From Dendrolimus kikuchii (lineage: Eukaryota; Arthropoda; Insecta; Lepidoptera; Lasiocampidae), in NCBI GenBank assembly GCA_019925095.2, contig CM034389.1, positions 22,183,435 to 22,247,434 of the forward strand: a DNA stretch of 64,000 nucleotides, in the 5' to 3' direction. A program made the position numbers and the translations under genes. How positions within the stretch are numbered: the first letter of the stretch is position 1; each line of letters starts with the position of its first letter. This document shows positions 1 through 10,565 of the stretch, one piece after another. The notes under the pieces were generated by a model. The model was not told the DNA's origin, did not search any database, and saw nothing but the letters and a program-made list of their open reading frames with translations.

Positions 1-594
1 TGCTTCATGAGCTCACTGAAAGAAACCTAATGAACCGTGTGCTGCCGAAAGGTGATGCTGTGGGTATGGTGAGATTGGAAGGACATTACTCATCATGAGC
101 TGTTACCGCCAGGCAGGACCATCGATTCTGAACTGTACTGCGAACAGTGATGAGATTAAAGCAAAAAGTTGAGAAAAAGCGGCCGGAATTAATCAACAGA
201 AGGGGTGTGGTTTTTCACCATGATAACGCTAGACCTCACACATCTTTAGCCACTCAGCAAAAATTACGAGGGTTTGGCTGGGGGGTGTTAATGCATCCGC
301 CGTATAGTCCTGACCTTGCACCTTCAGATTTTCACCTGTTTCGGTCTCTGCAAAATTCCTTAGGCAGTGTCAGGTTAACATCACGAGACGACTGCCAAAA
401 CCACTTGTCGCAGTTTTTTGATCAGAAGACCCAAAATTTTTATAGCAATGGGATCACGTCCCTACCTACAAGATGGCAAAAAGTTATTCAACAAAATGGC
501 ACCTACATACTTTAGTCAAATGTAAATAAAATTTATAAAAAAATATTTTGAGTTTTTATATAAAATGCGAAGAAACTTTTTCCTCAACCTAATA
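1..594 (+). pseudogene. mariner transposase relic, 3' half
   Basis: This is the C-terminal half of a mariner-family (IS630/Tc1/mariner) DDE transposase. The frame at 147-512 carries HHDNARPHTS and then YSPDLAPSDFHLF. The two Asp residues (D26 and D61 of that frame) have 34 residues between them, the D34D spacing of true mariners. Upstream, other frames give HELTERNLMNR (from about 5) and HHELLPPGRTIDSELYCEQ (about 88-148), so at least two frameshifts and a stop separate the pieces. The element runs off the left window edge. It ends in a terminal inverted repeat whose reverse complement begins TTAGGTTGAGGAAAAAGT, followed by a TA at 593-594 as expected for the target duplication. It is a dead copy. 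Confidence 0.92.
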
Positions 595-599
595 TGTAT

Positions 600-1400
600 T
601 ATAGTTTATCCTGAATGGAATTGAGCTAATAAAATGCAACCTTTTGGTAGCAACACCAAAATTAAAAATAAGACTCCTTAGAACGTAACTGCTTTTGGGA
701 TTCCGCCATAGATTTATTACAGAATTAATAAAAAAATATAAGTTATTTGGTTACGTAGAAGTAAATAATAATTGAAATAACTTTTAAAACATTATACAGT
801 GCACCAGTAAAAGTTTTATATTATCACCTAAATAAATTAATTGTAATTAGCTTTTAGTTTTCTTGATATAATGTGAAGTTACGTTCTACTGACTTTCTTA
901 AGTGTCAAATCGGGCTTCGTATTTTGTGATTATTACAATTTTCATATGTTTAAAAATAAGTATGTATTTATTGAACTGCAGTGAAGTTTGGAATTTAACA
1001 TACATACTTTAAAAAAATACATTACTGTTTACTGTTTAGACAAATCTATTAGTATTATATTATTAAATCCGATCAGTGTAGTAGATATTGCAAACGATTA
1101 CCTATTCATAAAACGGAAAGTTAAATCTCCGGGGAATCGAGTTAGCGGACCGACTGAGCCACTGAGATTTATGCATTTTAAATTACTCCTGAAACATCAA
1201 CGATTACTCCTTTTAAAGTGTTCAATTCGATTTCGATTCGATTGTATTATAGATCTCTAAATTTGTTAGATATAAAAAATACAAACTAACAACGACAACA
1301 GTTAGGTATCTATATAGCAGGATTATTGTCGTGTCGTATTATGGTCTAAAATTTGGCTACCACAAATATTTTTATTAAAACCGATGCGACAATTTTTTTA
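600..1400. other. AT-rich stretch, nothing recognised
   Basis: The sequence is low in complexity and AT-rich. A 90-codon open frame at 988-1257 has no family resemblance that I recognise. Confidence 0.6.
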
Positions 1401-1407
1401 GTCTTCT

Positions 1408-1725
1408 TTTTTTATTTATTTTTATTGCAGGAGTTAAGCAGACAGGCAGACCACCCACTTGATGAAAAGCGGATACCGTCGCTTATGGACATTTGCAACA
1501 CCAAAGGTGCTACAAATGCGCTGCTGCTCTCTTAAGAGAGACCTGGTCACTAATGCCGGAACACAACTCAAGGTTGTTATGGCGGCATAGTTTAGACCAG
1601 GGTTGGTAGTCATTTAGTCGGGCAAATACCCTACCACCTGGCTGTGGGTTGTTTTGTCGCCTGTAACGACAGGCCGCCTGACCGTAGGAAATTGTATTCT
1701 TTCTCCGTTCCTGCAAGGATAAAAA
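1408..1725 (-). mobile_element. SINE-A copy, full length, with TSD
   Basis: Full-length copy of the commonest repeat in the window. In the plus orientation the family starts TTTTATCCGTGCAGGAACGG and ends CTGAACTCCTGCAATAAA plus poly-A. This copy is inverted, so its T-tract lies at 1408-1426. It is flanked by the direct repeat TCTTCT (1402-1407 and 1726-1731). A 3' A-tract plus a short direct repeat is the hallmark of target-primed retroposition. The body has no obvious tRNA A/B boxes, so the RNA class of origin is unknown. Open frames occur on both strands in this and other copies; they are a property of the repeat and not evidence of a gene. Confidence 0.8.
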
Positions 1726-1731
1726 TCTTCT

Positions 1732-2336
1732 AAAAAATATTGTTCTAAATGAAAATTAGCAAATCTTTGTGTGAAAGAGGCATAACATCTTATATTTTGC
1801 ACAGTTCCTAAGTAGCTTCCTGTTAAATTGTCTTTTATGAGATAACACGCTGCTTCAAATAAACCATATACCCGCTACGCTACAAGATCAAGAATGTATG
1901 TACGTCTTATCAACATTTAATTTTTAAGCAGTGAGCGGTTAGGATAAGACCGAATCGTCCATTACTTAAAAATTAAATTAACAAGGACATTTAACTCATT
2001 TTTCTATAGTCGTAATTGTACTACTCCTAGTATCAATGAAATTTCTATGTCGAGCCACCTAGTAGTCGTTTCATAATTGAAAAGGCTTTTTGTTTCATCG
2101 GACAATATCGTGACTGCACGTAGATCTTAAATACGGGCTTTAGAAAATCTACAGACAATATATATATATATGTGTATATCTCGTTAGATCTACAAGTTAT
2201 GTAAAAAACAGATAAACAATTTTAAAAAATCTTGAGATATAAAACTTGTATTTCGATATTGTGGAAAATGTTAAAGCATTAATGATTAATTACGCTTGCG
2301 ATAAGTGGTAATGTAGCCTTTACTTTGAATTTAATT
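1732..2336. other. AT-rich stretch, nothing recognised
   Basis: No gene or element was recognised. A short (TA)n tract lies near 2158-2175. Confidence 0.6.
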
Positions 2337-2438
2337 AAAATAATAATATAATATTTTCTTAAGTTTTCGCGACTTGTATACATAATAAAACTACGTTTTA
2401 ACGGTTTTAAGCGCGGTAATTTTACTTGATTTTGGTTT

Positions 2439-2480
2439 TTCCGACGTTTCGGCCACTTTTCAGTGGCCGTGATCACGGAA
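2439..2480 (-). other. hammerhead-ribozyme-like fold in PLE-1 3' region
   Basis: On the element's sense (minus) strand the 42 nt fold as follows. UUCC (2480-2477) can pair with GGAA (2442-2439) as stem I. GGCCACT-GAAA-AGTGGCC is a perfect 7-bp stem II with a GNRA-type loop. It is followed directly by GAAACGUC, the hammerhead GAAA core, a self-complementary ACGU stem III and a cleavable C. The left core reads GUGAUCA where the consensus is CUGANGA: the C3 and G8 positions are both changed, but to a pair (G3/C8) that could still base-pair. One extra C lies before stem II. Hammerheads are known in Penelope-like elements, and a stem III this short would need a dimer. Activity is unproven, and this may be a decayed ribozyme or a coincidental palindrome. 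Confidence 0.45.
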
Positions 2481-2738
2481 GACAAAGATGTCAAGTGTCA
2501 ACGAGTATTGTTAAAGTTTTATTTAGCCTACCGCCAACTTGTTAATTTTAATTATTTAATTTTAATTTTGTTTATGGTTATTATTTACTCTATGGGAGCC
2601 TAATCTAATTTACTACGCTTTGCAACATGTTATGGCTTGAAGAGAAGAAGCGGCGCAAGAAACTCTTCGGCAAACATGCCTAGCTCTAATAATTTTATAT
2701 AATATTAAAATGGGTGGAAGGAAAAATAAAAGTAATTA

Positions 2739-3575
2739 TCAGTCAAGTTGGTTTGTGTTCCGTTGTACGCAGAAAGAGCTCACAGTGTCTTGAGGTCTGG
2801 CAGCTGGTTTTTGCTGGGTTTGGGTCTTAATAGTTTTGATGATTGGATCCCAAACAGGTGGTACTTGCCAACCATCTTTTCTATTGAAATTTGGGTGTTT
2901 TTTGATTTCAATAGCCTCACGCATCATTCTAGGTATGAAACGATTCTCTTTCGCGCCGATTTGTGGGTTATCGAATCTGATGTAGTGGTTGGGTTTATCC
3001 AGCGTGTGATGACTAATCGCAGACTTCGTAGACCTTGTGTGTTTCATGTCAGCAATGTGTTCTTTTACTCGTGTTTTTATGCTCCTCTTTGTTTTCCCGA
3101 TGTATGACAATCCACACTCACAATCAAGCTTGTAGACCCCTGCATCCTGGAGTGGGATATTGCATTTCACAGGTCTCAGAAATTGGGTAATCTTTTTCTG
3201 CGGCTTGAAATATGTTTTGATCGAAGCTCGCCTGAGGATGGGGCCAATTCTGTTTGTGACGCCCTTGATGTAGGGTAGGGTAGCAGGGCACCGCTCAACT
3301 GAAGGTGGTGCCTTTGTGACGTTGGTGTGGAATCTTCAGCTGATTGCGTTGTAGAACTCGCTTGACATGCTGAAGCTCTCCAGCTATGTGGTTCTCGTTA
3401 CAGATTTTCTGTGCTCTCTGAAACAAAGATTTGCCCATGGTAGCTAACTGACTAGGGTGGTGGTGAGACGAACCATTAAGGTATTTATCTGTATGGGTAG
3501 ATTTCCTATACACCGTATGACCAAGAGTATTGTCAGGGTTCCTTAGGATGAGCACATCCAGAAAACCAAAATCAA
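2739..3575 (-). pseudogene. Penelope-like RT C-terminus plus GIY-YIG endonuclease
   Basis: Reading leftwards, the first frame (about 3575-3295) begins FGFLDVLILRNPDNTLGHT and continues with YRKSTHTDKYLN, the conserved end of Penelope-type reverse transcriptases. A single frameshift near 3290 then leads into ERCPATLPYIKGVTNRIG and the linker KTYFKPQKKITQFL. The endonuclease follows with GVYKLDCECGLSYIGKTKRS, carrying GVY and YIG for the GIY-YIG core, Arg34 in KTRVKEH and Glu85 in MMREAIEI as likely catalytic residues (numbered from the Met at 3170). C17/C19 with H38/H44 could form the Cys/His cluster of endonuclease-bearing Penelope elements. The N-terminal RT, including the catalytic YADD-type motif, is missing, so this copy is not autonomous. 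Confidence 0.9.
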
Positions 3576-3633
3576 ATAAAATTACCGCGCTTAAAACCGT
3601 TAAAACGTAGTTTTATTATAAAATAATAATATA

Positions 3634-4030
3634 TAAAACTTTATACATTTTTTCTTCTTTTAGAGGTCATTTTCGTTACATCTTATCATCTTACACTATA
3701 ATAAATTATACTTAACGTCTGTCGATACGCAGTTATAAAATTATTAACTAAAGTGTAGTTAGTTAATGCAGAAGAAGTTGCGAGTTCGTGTTCAAGCATC
3801 TTATGAGTTTCGAGAACTTTAATGGATGTGGGAGGTTATTTGGAAAAGCTTTGTCGAGAGCTGTATGTAGTAAATATTAGGGAAATAATCATTTTAAACA
3901 ATAGAGTAGATGATGGTGAAACCAACTGAGATATTTTTATCATCCTACAAAATATTACAGCTTCCTTGATTATATATGGTCTTGATCAAATAAATCTATA
4001 TAGATTTACGAAAAAAAAATGAACTAATTT
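3634..4030. other. AT-rich stretch, nothing recognised
   Basis: No gene or element was recognised between the PLE-1 copy and the short repeat at 4036. Confidence 0.6.
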
Positions 4031-4035
4031 TTTAA

Positions 4036-4112
4036 GTGTAACTTCTTTAGAATCGTTGTGAATTGAAACTCGATGAAATGAAAAAGCGAAATGAAAAAGC
4101 AACACTAAATTC
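4036..4112 (+). repeat. short dispersed repeat (CTTCTTTAGAATCGTTGTGA)
   Basis: The block starts AAGTGTAACTTCTTTAGAATCG and runs through AACTCGATGAAATGAAAAAG. Related blocks occur at 5478-5545 and 44214-44275 (+) and inverted at 20397-20450 and 47530-47605. Its class is unknown; it is probably an internal piece of a larger mobile element. Confidence 0.5.
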
Positions 4113-4282
4113 TTAGGTATTTTTTTGTGATTTGCCATTTTCGTCATTTTGGTAGTTATTGTAGCCTCCTCACTCTTGTCTACTAAGCGTTGTAAATATA
4201 ATTATGTTCACCTGTACATTCTCTGAAATTTCGCTTCTACTGCTTGTCAACTGCACAGACATACATTTTTTTTGTTTATTAT

Positions 4283-4429
4283 ATGAATACAGCAGACAGG
4301 GAGACGGTCCACTTGATGGCAAGCGGTTACCATTGCCTATGGACATTTGTAACACCAAAGGCGTTACTAATGTGCTGCCGTTCTCTGAACAGAGACTGGG
4401 AACCGGCTACTAATCTAGACCAGGGGTGG
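4283..4429 (-). mobile_element. SINE-A copy, first part (split by insertion)
   Basis: Inverted SINE-A copy starting near CAGCAGACAGGGAGACGG. It is broken at 4430 by a 178-bp insertion, and the rest of the same copy resumes at 4608-4662 (GGTAGCCAGCCAGACGGGCA through ACCATCTGG). The outer 5' end of the SINE is absent. Confidence 0.75.
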
Positions 4430-4607
4430 GGTATAGTTATACGGCACATTTATATATTATGGACAGATCCGAACTTTTTTAATATAGGTTAGAAGGCTAA
4501 GCCTATACCCTAAGCTATAGCCTTCGTGGTTATTTTTTTTATAACCACCAAAAGCTAATTTTATATTTCAGATAATAAATAAATTTGCCGTATATCTATA
4601 GCGCACC
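4430..4607. mobile_element. TIR element inserted in SINE-A
   Basis: The 178-bp insert has imperfect inverted ends. The left end is GGTATAGTTATACGGCACAT, and the reverse complement of the right end is GGTGCGCTATAGATATACGG. It is flanked by a 15-bp direct repeat with one mismatch (CTAGACCAGGGGTGG at 4415-4429, CTAGACCAGGGATGG at 4608-4622). Part of that repeat could belong to the element instead, in which case the target duplication would be 8 bp (TAGACCAG), as in hAT elements. Inside are two more hairpins: GAAGGCTA/TAGCCTTC, and GTGGTTAT/ATAACCAC around a T-tract. No coding capacity. Confidence 0.65.
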
Positions 4608-4662
4608 CTAGACCAGGGATGGTAGCCAGCCAGACGGGCAAATACCCTACCATCTGGCATAT
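4608..4662 (-). mobile_element. SINE-A copy, second part
   Basis: Continuation of the copy at 4283-4429 beyond the nested TIR element; it reads through CGGGCAAATACCCTACCATC. Confidence 0.7.
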
Positions 4663-4976
4663 TATGCATTATTATATATCGTGTGAATTGTTATCAATCA
4701 ATAAATCTTTATTTCTTCAAAATAATCAATACATCTTCTTTTTAATTCACGTTATAGTTGTTACAAGTCTATCTTTTAGAATATTCGATCACAAATGTTA
4801 ATCTATGATACCTAGTAATACTGCAAAAATTAGCTTCCATGTTTTATATATGTTTGTTCTTCTTCATGATATTGAATATGAACCAATTCGGGACATTTGG
4901 AATTATTACTTAGTAACCGTAACCCTATAAATAGTATACATACACACATACTCGTCCATATACATATATGATACGA
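4663..4976. other. AT-rich stretch, nothing recognised
   Basis: No gene or element was recognised. Confidence 0.55.
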
Positions 4977-5460
4977 CTAGGATATGCCCACGACTTCGTT
5001 CACATTTGACTTGAAATTCCTGCGGGATTCCCGGGACACAAAGTATGTTCCATTTAAAAAGAATGTTACCTATTATGTTCTAAAGAAAACTGTGCCCGAA
5101 TAAGCAAATTTTTATGCACACGAACAAGTACAAACCGCTCCCGGGAAAATTCCCGCTCGATTTCCGGGATAAAAAATATCACACACATTTTATTATATAA
5201 AATTTGCTATCAATCAGTAAAAAAACATTGGTACACACAACACATTGGTATTCGTTGTTTTTAATCTGGCCATTTTAAATCGTTCCAAGACAAATTCCCG
5301 TCGGATTCCTAGAATAAAAAGTTGCTCAGATTTTAAGTCTAAGAATTTGCTGTCGATTAGCGAAAACCGTATAGCAGTTGGTCCATTAGTTTTGACGTGA
5401 ATCCCGAACAAAAACAGACAAGAAATAAAAAAAATGCACCGTGTTCTCCATCATTTATAT
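4977..5460 (-). mobile_element. Helitron-like relic with repeated modules
   Basis: The left end reads CTAGGATATGCCCACGACTT, the reverse complement of a Helitron-type 3' terminus ending in CTAG after a GAAGTC-type stem remnant. Inside, a short module with the core AAATTCC-CG-GATTCC-GG-ATAAA recurs about three times (near 5013, 5148 and 5290), suggesting an internal tandem array. The right (5') end is not defined. Confidence 0.45.
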
Positions 5461-5477
5461 AGTCTATTCCAATTGTT

Positions 5478-5545
5478 TTTGAAGTGAAATTTCTTTAGAA
5501 TCGTTGTGATTTGTTAATCGTTGAATGGAAAAAGTGACACTAAAA
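5478..5545 (+). repeat. short dispersed repeat, second copy
   Basis: Same block as at 4036-4112: GAAATTTCTTTAGAATCGTT, then TGATTTGTTAATCGTTGAATG. Confidence 0.5.
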
Positions 5546-5910
5546 AGAGATAAACACATAAAATTCAACCTTATTTAATTCGAAATAAACACACACAATT
5601 ATTTTTTTAATAGCTTCAATGTACAGACACGGCATGTTTAGAATTTTATAATATTATAGATTGAAAATACAAAGACGTATCAGAAACTGCAAATATTTGG
5701 ATAACATTAATGTCGCTTATACACATGACGGCGTGCTTAAAGCACTTCGATAAGTATAAGCTAAATCTGCGATTTAAGCGACTTGAGCCAAAGGATTTTA
5801 CGGCCGACGGATTTCAACTATCCACGCCTGCGGACAGTCTGACTGCAATTCCGATTAAGTATTCTACATGTCGTTTACAATCGCTATTAGATAAGATTTA
5901 AAATTGACTG
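5546..5910. other. AT-rich stretch, nothing recognised
   Basis: A 63-codon open frame at 5710-5898 has no recognisable homology. Confidence 0.5.
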
Positions 5911-6223
5911 TTATCTGTGCAGGAACGGAGAAAGAATACAATTTCCTGCGGCCGGGCGGCCTGTCGTAAGTGGCGACTTAACAACCCACAGTCAGGTGGT
6001 AGGGCATTTGCCCGACTGGATGGCTACCACCCCTAGTCTAAAGTATGTCGCCATAACAACCTTGAGTTGTGTTCCGGCATTAGTGACTAGGTTCCAGTTT
6101 TCCTTAGAGAGCAGCAGCGCATTTGTAACAACTTTGCTGTTGCAAATGTCCATAGGCGATGGTAACTGCTTTCCATCAAGTGGGCCGTCTGCCTGTCTGC
6201 TGATCTCCTGCAATAAAAAAAAA
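5911..6223 (+). mobile_element. SINE-A copy, full length
   Basis: Runs from TTATCTGTGCAGGAACGG to CTCCTGCAATAAAAAAAAA. A possible short target duplication GACT lies on both sides. Most of the body is open in both directions, as in other copies. Confidence 0.8.
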
Positions 6224-7790
6224 CCGACTATGCTCCCAAAAACAATATATTCATATTTCCTGTACCCTGCAAGATATCTGAAACTGACACTAAAATGTTT
6301 TAATACTTCAGAATATATTCGAGACAAACTTTCAGACCGATGCGATTGATATACAAACATTGTAAAAACTGTTGATTCTTATTAGGCAACGTACAAATAG
6401 TAGTATTTGCTTAAATTTCACATTTCATTTTGAAATCACAGACATACATTAATTGAAGATGTCGAGCTGATATTAGAGCTACAATTTAACAGCAAAGATA
6501 TTTATATTATTACAAGATTTTGTGATCGAAAACTGATTTAAACAAGGTTTTCTTCCCCCCAATCAAAAGAGTTGTCATTTATTTATAAGAACTTTTTTTT
6601 TACATTTCGTACTGGACTGACTGATTCCTATATAACTTTCTCACTCACAGAATGCAAAATAATTCAAGGTTAATTCACGTTGCACTGAACTTCTGTTGCT
6701 CAGCTGCTAGTAATCAAACTCATAATCCGGTTAGTAAAATAAAAAACTTCAGTCAGTAATAATAGATATTTTTTTTATAATATATTCTAAAACTCAAATG
6801 AAGAATTGCTATTTAATTTCTATGAAAATGCAACAATAAACTGTACGTAATAAGTGCTCTCTCGTCGCCTGCGGACAGCGCGGACTGTTCGCCCGAAATT
6901 GCGAAACCGCGTGTGGTGAGCATCCGACGCGTACGCCGCTCGCCCATGGTGCCAATATCGGAATTAATGATATATAAACAACACTGGAAAAGCGTTGTTT
7001 ATTTAATATCGTGATTTGAATTTTATGATGACTTTCCTGGGATTGGTATTGAGTTGATTGAGTGAGACTAGTTGTGATTTTCATAGACTATATTCTCTGA
7101 ATTAAAGTAGGCAGGAATGTGTGTATATTGTCCATTCACATACATAGTTGTATAAAAAAATGTAATTATGTAACGAAAATTTTTGAATAGAATCATGGTG
7201 GTATAAACTAAGAACAATTACAATAGAAATCAGATTCAATAAGAACCGCTGAATAGTTTATCAGACATACATAATTTATTAATAAACATTTAATTAGATC
7301 AATTTTAAATCTTTTTCCTATGTATGTTTCAAATACATAATAAAGTATTTGCAATCAGCCTATCTATCAATAGCAAATTTGTTATTAAATGGTCTGATAT
7401 TTATTATCTATAACAGTCGTGAACATTTCATACCATGTCATTGTGTCATATTTGGATGTAATGTTCTTCAATCTGTTACAAAGAACGGATAAATCTATTA
7501 CTTATTATTAAATTAACGATCACATTTTACTACGAACTAAACTGTCAGTGTTTATGTCATATTAAATTTAATTTATGCTATTTTGTAAGGCTTTGATCAT
7601 CTCATCGTCATTTTTCATTTATTAATAATATAAAGCATTATTTTCATATATATGTATTTAAGTATGATTTTTCCCGTTACTTCCAAGATTTTTAATGTTT
7701 TTTTAATACAATGTTCACTTATTTCGTATATATTTTAGTAAAGTTATAAAATATGTGAGTTACACTGGTTGTGAGATTTGTATTTCTCAT
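6224..7790. other. AT-rich stretch with one GC-rich patch
   Basis: The only compositional feature is a GC-rich patch at about 6850-6960 (CGCCTGCGGACAGCGCGGAC and onward). I could not assign it to a gene, tRNA or known repeat. Confidence 0.5.
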
Positions 7791-7816
7791 TTCTACATTT
7801 ATTTATTAATAATAAT

Positions 7817-8080
7817 TTTGGGCCTGTGGGGCATTTTAAAAACATAAAAAAACGGCTTGTCGAGGTCACAGGCAACCGGAAGGCTGGAGGTCACCTCGCT
7901 CAAAGGATTAGTGTATGTATTCAGCGAGGTAATGCTGCCATCCTCTTAGGCACACTACCCAGCGACAGCGATCTGGTCGGGCTGGACCAAATGTAGTTTA
8001 TAGTGTTTTATTTTCTTTTTAGTGTATATATTTGTTAGGGATTTGTTTATAGTAAATCTCCATATCTTTTACTTATACAT
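7817..8080 (+). pseudogene. NLTR-2 non-LTR retrotransposon C-terminus and 3'UTR
   Basis: The frame ending at 7996 reads IKKRLVEVTGNRKAGGHLAQ, then QRISVCIQRGNAAILLGTLP. This is the same C-terminal domain as the copies at 40259-40618 and 41478-41766. The stop at 7994 is followed by a T-rich 3'UTR that resembles the one after 40618. Only the last 60 or so codons survive. The domain is common at the end of insect non-LTR reverse-transcriptase ORFs; I do not assign a clade. Confidence 0.7.
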
Positions 8081-8089
8081 ATATTATTA

Positions 8090-8920
8090 ATAACTTATTT
8101 CAAGATACATAGCCTAGTAATAATAATTTTTCGATTAGAGTTCATATCGCTTCTAGTATTTTTAAATTTGTGTATTTATTTAACAGAAAAAATTAAAAAA
8201 GACTTTTTCCATAAGGGCTTTTAGATCCTCTGAAAGCCATTTCCTTTGATGTTATTTGTTACCAGTCTGCTTCTTTGTGCTGCTTATTGAAATTTTGCTT
8301 TTTCGTTTTATAATCACTCTCCATTGATACAATCTTAATTCCTGGTCATATATACAAATGCCTTATTTTTGGAAATAGTATTTCTAGATATATAGATATT
8401 TTTTTCACAGAGCCATATTTGTGACATAGTTGCTAGATCAAACAATAAACTAACATGCTTGCGGGATGGAAGATAATATTGACTTGAACTTTCTCTTTCA
8501 TTTCATTCGTATCAAAATGCTCTGTATAGAAATATAAAAATGTGTTATGCGAAGATTTTAATGACAATCTAATTTGGCGCTGGAGGACATCAATCAATCC
8601 AATCTTTGGCCTCCTTCGAATAACAGCAATGAGCGATCATCGTTTGGGCACAATATCAGCCGTTCTTTCAAGGACCGTCTTCAAGGCTGCCGAGAAGGAG
8701 TGCTGCAAATGTTTCACGGGTAGCGTTCTCACTTTATTAGAGTAAATTCACTACGGCCCGATTCCCAGGAGCTTTCCTGCTGTAGGAAGACATTAGTGGG
8801 CTAGAGTCACGGTGTCGACGCTAGTAAAGCTGTTGTCTTGCGATCCAAGTTTAGGGTAATAGAAGAAACGGTAGTGTATTTTAGTAAGTATTCGACTATC
8901 GCCAAGAGTGCCATATCATT
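8090..8920. other. no supported feature
   Basis: Mostly AT-rich. The part at 8560-8840 is less biased and contains a 67-codon frame (8542-8742) without recognisable homology. It may be an old element, but I cannot name it. Confidence 0.5.
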
Positions 8921-8924
8921 TTTG

Positions 8925-9140
8925 CTAGGTAGTAGTACATTTGGCCATCTGGATAGCTACCACCGCTGGTCTAGTTCTAGAGTATGCCGCCATAGCTACT
9001 TTGAGTTATGTTTATATTTTAGTGCCCAGATTCCAGTCCACCTTTCAAGACTGGAAGCACATTGATAACGGAAACCACTTTCTATCACGTGGGACTCTCA
9101 GCCGGTATGCTGTACTCCATAAAGAAAAAAATTTAAGACA
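8925..9140 (+). mobile_element. SINE-A copy, diverged
   Basis: A degenerate copy with recognisable segments GGATAGCTACCACCGCTGGT, ATGCCGCCATAGCTACTTTG and GGAAACCACTTTCTATCACG, ending in an A-rich tract near 9120-9135. Both ends are eroded. Confidence 0.6.
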
Positions 9141-9568
9141 TTAAAAATTATGAATAAAATAATCATTAAAATTGTAAAAGACTTTTAGTTCAGAAGAGCC
9201 TTTGTATTAAACAACAATATAATTCTAAAAGCATAACACGAGCTTATACACCGTAGCAGTTATTTCAACGCAATACAAATAGGCACTATCACTGCCTAAC
9301 CCGCTACCGCAAGGAAAAAACCGTTTTGTTCTCGTAAAAAATGTGTTTAAAATCATCTGGTGACAGGGAGGGAAAAAAATCCTTCCCCTTCATGAACGAA
9401 ATGAGGTGTTGTCGACCCCACGGTTCACGCCGTCTACACTGTGTAACGCGAGCTAAGTGAATCAAACTGTCATTCTGCTCGTATTATTTAGGTGTCGCCA
9501 TTGGATTAGTGTGGAAGAGATCTATTGTAAACTTAAAACTGTACTTATTTCGAATTTATAAATAAGTA
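9141..9568. other. no supported feature
   Basis: Mixed-composition sequence; nothing recognised. Confidence 0.5.
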
Positions 9569-9802
9569 AATAACGGCTCATAAGCGCCTTATTACTGGGC
9601 TCAGGCTTCTCATTTATAGGAAATTAGGCAGTATAAATGCCACGCTTGTTCTACGTGGATGTACAGCATTAATTACGAAGTGTAATAATATGCACATCAG
9701 GTTAGAAAAATGCTCAAGTGGTGCATGCTTTTCGGTCAGTATTCGTACACCCGCCCTTTAAGTTCGGGAATGTGCTAATCACTAAGCTACCACGGTTTCG
9801 GA
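9569..9802 (-). mobile_element. SINE-T (tRNA-derived) copy
   Basis: Inverted copy of the tRNA-headed SINE. The tail side reads AACGGCTCATAAGCGCCTTA, and the head side ends in CTAAGCTACCACGG, the complement of an A-box-like CCGTGGTAGCTTAG. Between them is the family-specific GTAATAATATGCACATCAGG. The copy has an internal deletion. Confidence 0.7.
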
Positions 9803-9814
9803 TTTATTTAATGA

Positions 9815-10564
9815 CTAGCGTTTTCCCCACGGCTACGCCGCCTGAAACACTGTAGTAGCTCTAAGTTACTTATATAAAAACTTGATTAGATTTTTTATAT
9901 ATATGAATAAACCTTCAACGAAAATTTGTCTAACTGATGATGAAAATCAAACTTATATTCTGTAATTTTTTAGACCTAAAACTTTAATATTTCTTGTTAA
10001 ATTTACTACGAACAAACAAACTAAGTCCATAAAATCTATATAACTGCCCAGCACAACATAGAGGCGAGTTGATGCCAACCTGATTTGAACAACAACGTAG
10101 GTATTTGTTAGTGAATTGAGAAAACGCGATTGCAGCGCCATTTATATTACTAATCCATCCAGTTTAAGGAAATGACGTCATTTATCGGGATAAAATGTAT
10201 TCTAAGTGTTAACTTGGGTTATAAGCCAGTACTGTGTTGAGTTTCGTTCATATCCGTTCAGTAATTTCCAAAAAAAAATGCAAGCGTAGAGCCATCTTTT
10301 TCACTATTTTCATCTATCCCACAGAAACGATGTCATTTTTCGGAATAAAAGTATCCTAAGTCACGCTCCAGGATATAAGCTAGCTCTATGTCGAGTTTTA
10401 TTTACATTTTCATGTGATGCTGTAACAGACAGACAGACGGACAGACAAAAATGATAAAAATTGTATTTTTGGAATCTGCTGATCCGAATTAGCCCCTTGA
10501 TTTTTTTACATTTTTAAACGCATTGTACAAACTCGAATAATTTACAGATTTATTATAGTATAGA
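9815..10564 (-). mobile_element. HEL-1 Helitron-like element, both ends present
   Basis: On the minus strand the element starts TCTATACTATAATAAATCTG and ends GGGGAAAACGCTAG, with a CGGC-GTA-GCCG hairpin about 12 nt before the end. The insertion lies between host A and T (sense strand), the Helitron target preference. TC at the 5' end, a 3' hairpin and a CTRR end are the Helitron hallmarks. There is no coding capacity for RepHel, so it is non-autonomous, 750 bp. It contains a CAGACAGACAGACGGACAGAC run. Related pieces lie at 18890-19425, 30523-31079, 44597-46365 (split) and 55970-56330. Confidence 0.7.
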
Positions 10565-10565
10565 T

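Larger units (their letters stand above)
2351..3619 (-). mobile_element. PLE-1: Penelope-like retroelement, 5'-truncated
   Basis: The element lies on the minus strand and is flanked by a perfect 14-bp direct repeat AAAATAATAATATA (2337-2350 and 3620-3633), although that repeat is itself AT-rich. It codes for the end of a reverse transcriptase and a GIY-YIG endonuclease (separate entry). A non-coding 3' part runs from 2738 down to 2351. The outer 3' sequence (about 2352-2440) recurs inverted at the 5' end (3560-3619), so the element has inverted arms. In the family the 3' terminus is always CGCGAAAACTTAAGAAAAT. Penelope-like elements are known for RT plus GIY-YIG domains and for LTR-like flanks that can be inverted, which fits this structure. 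Confidence 0.9.

Noticed and set aside
2748..3107. 119-codon plus-strand frame
   Set aside because: Antisense to the GIY-YIG endonuclease frame of PLE-1.
6809..7084. 91-codon minus-strand frame over the GC-rich patch
   Set aside because: No recognisable domain; the frame probably exists because the patch is poor in stop codons.
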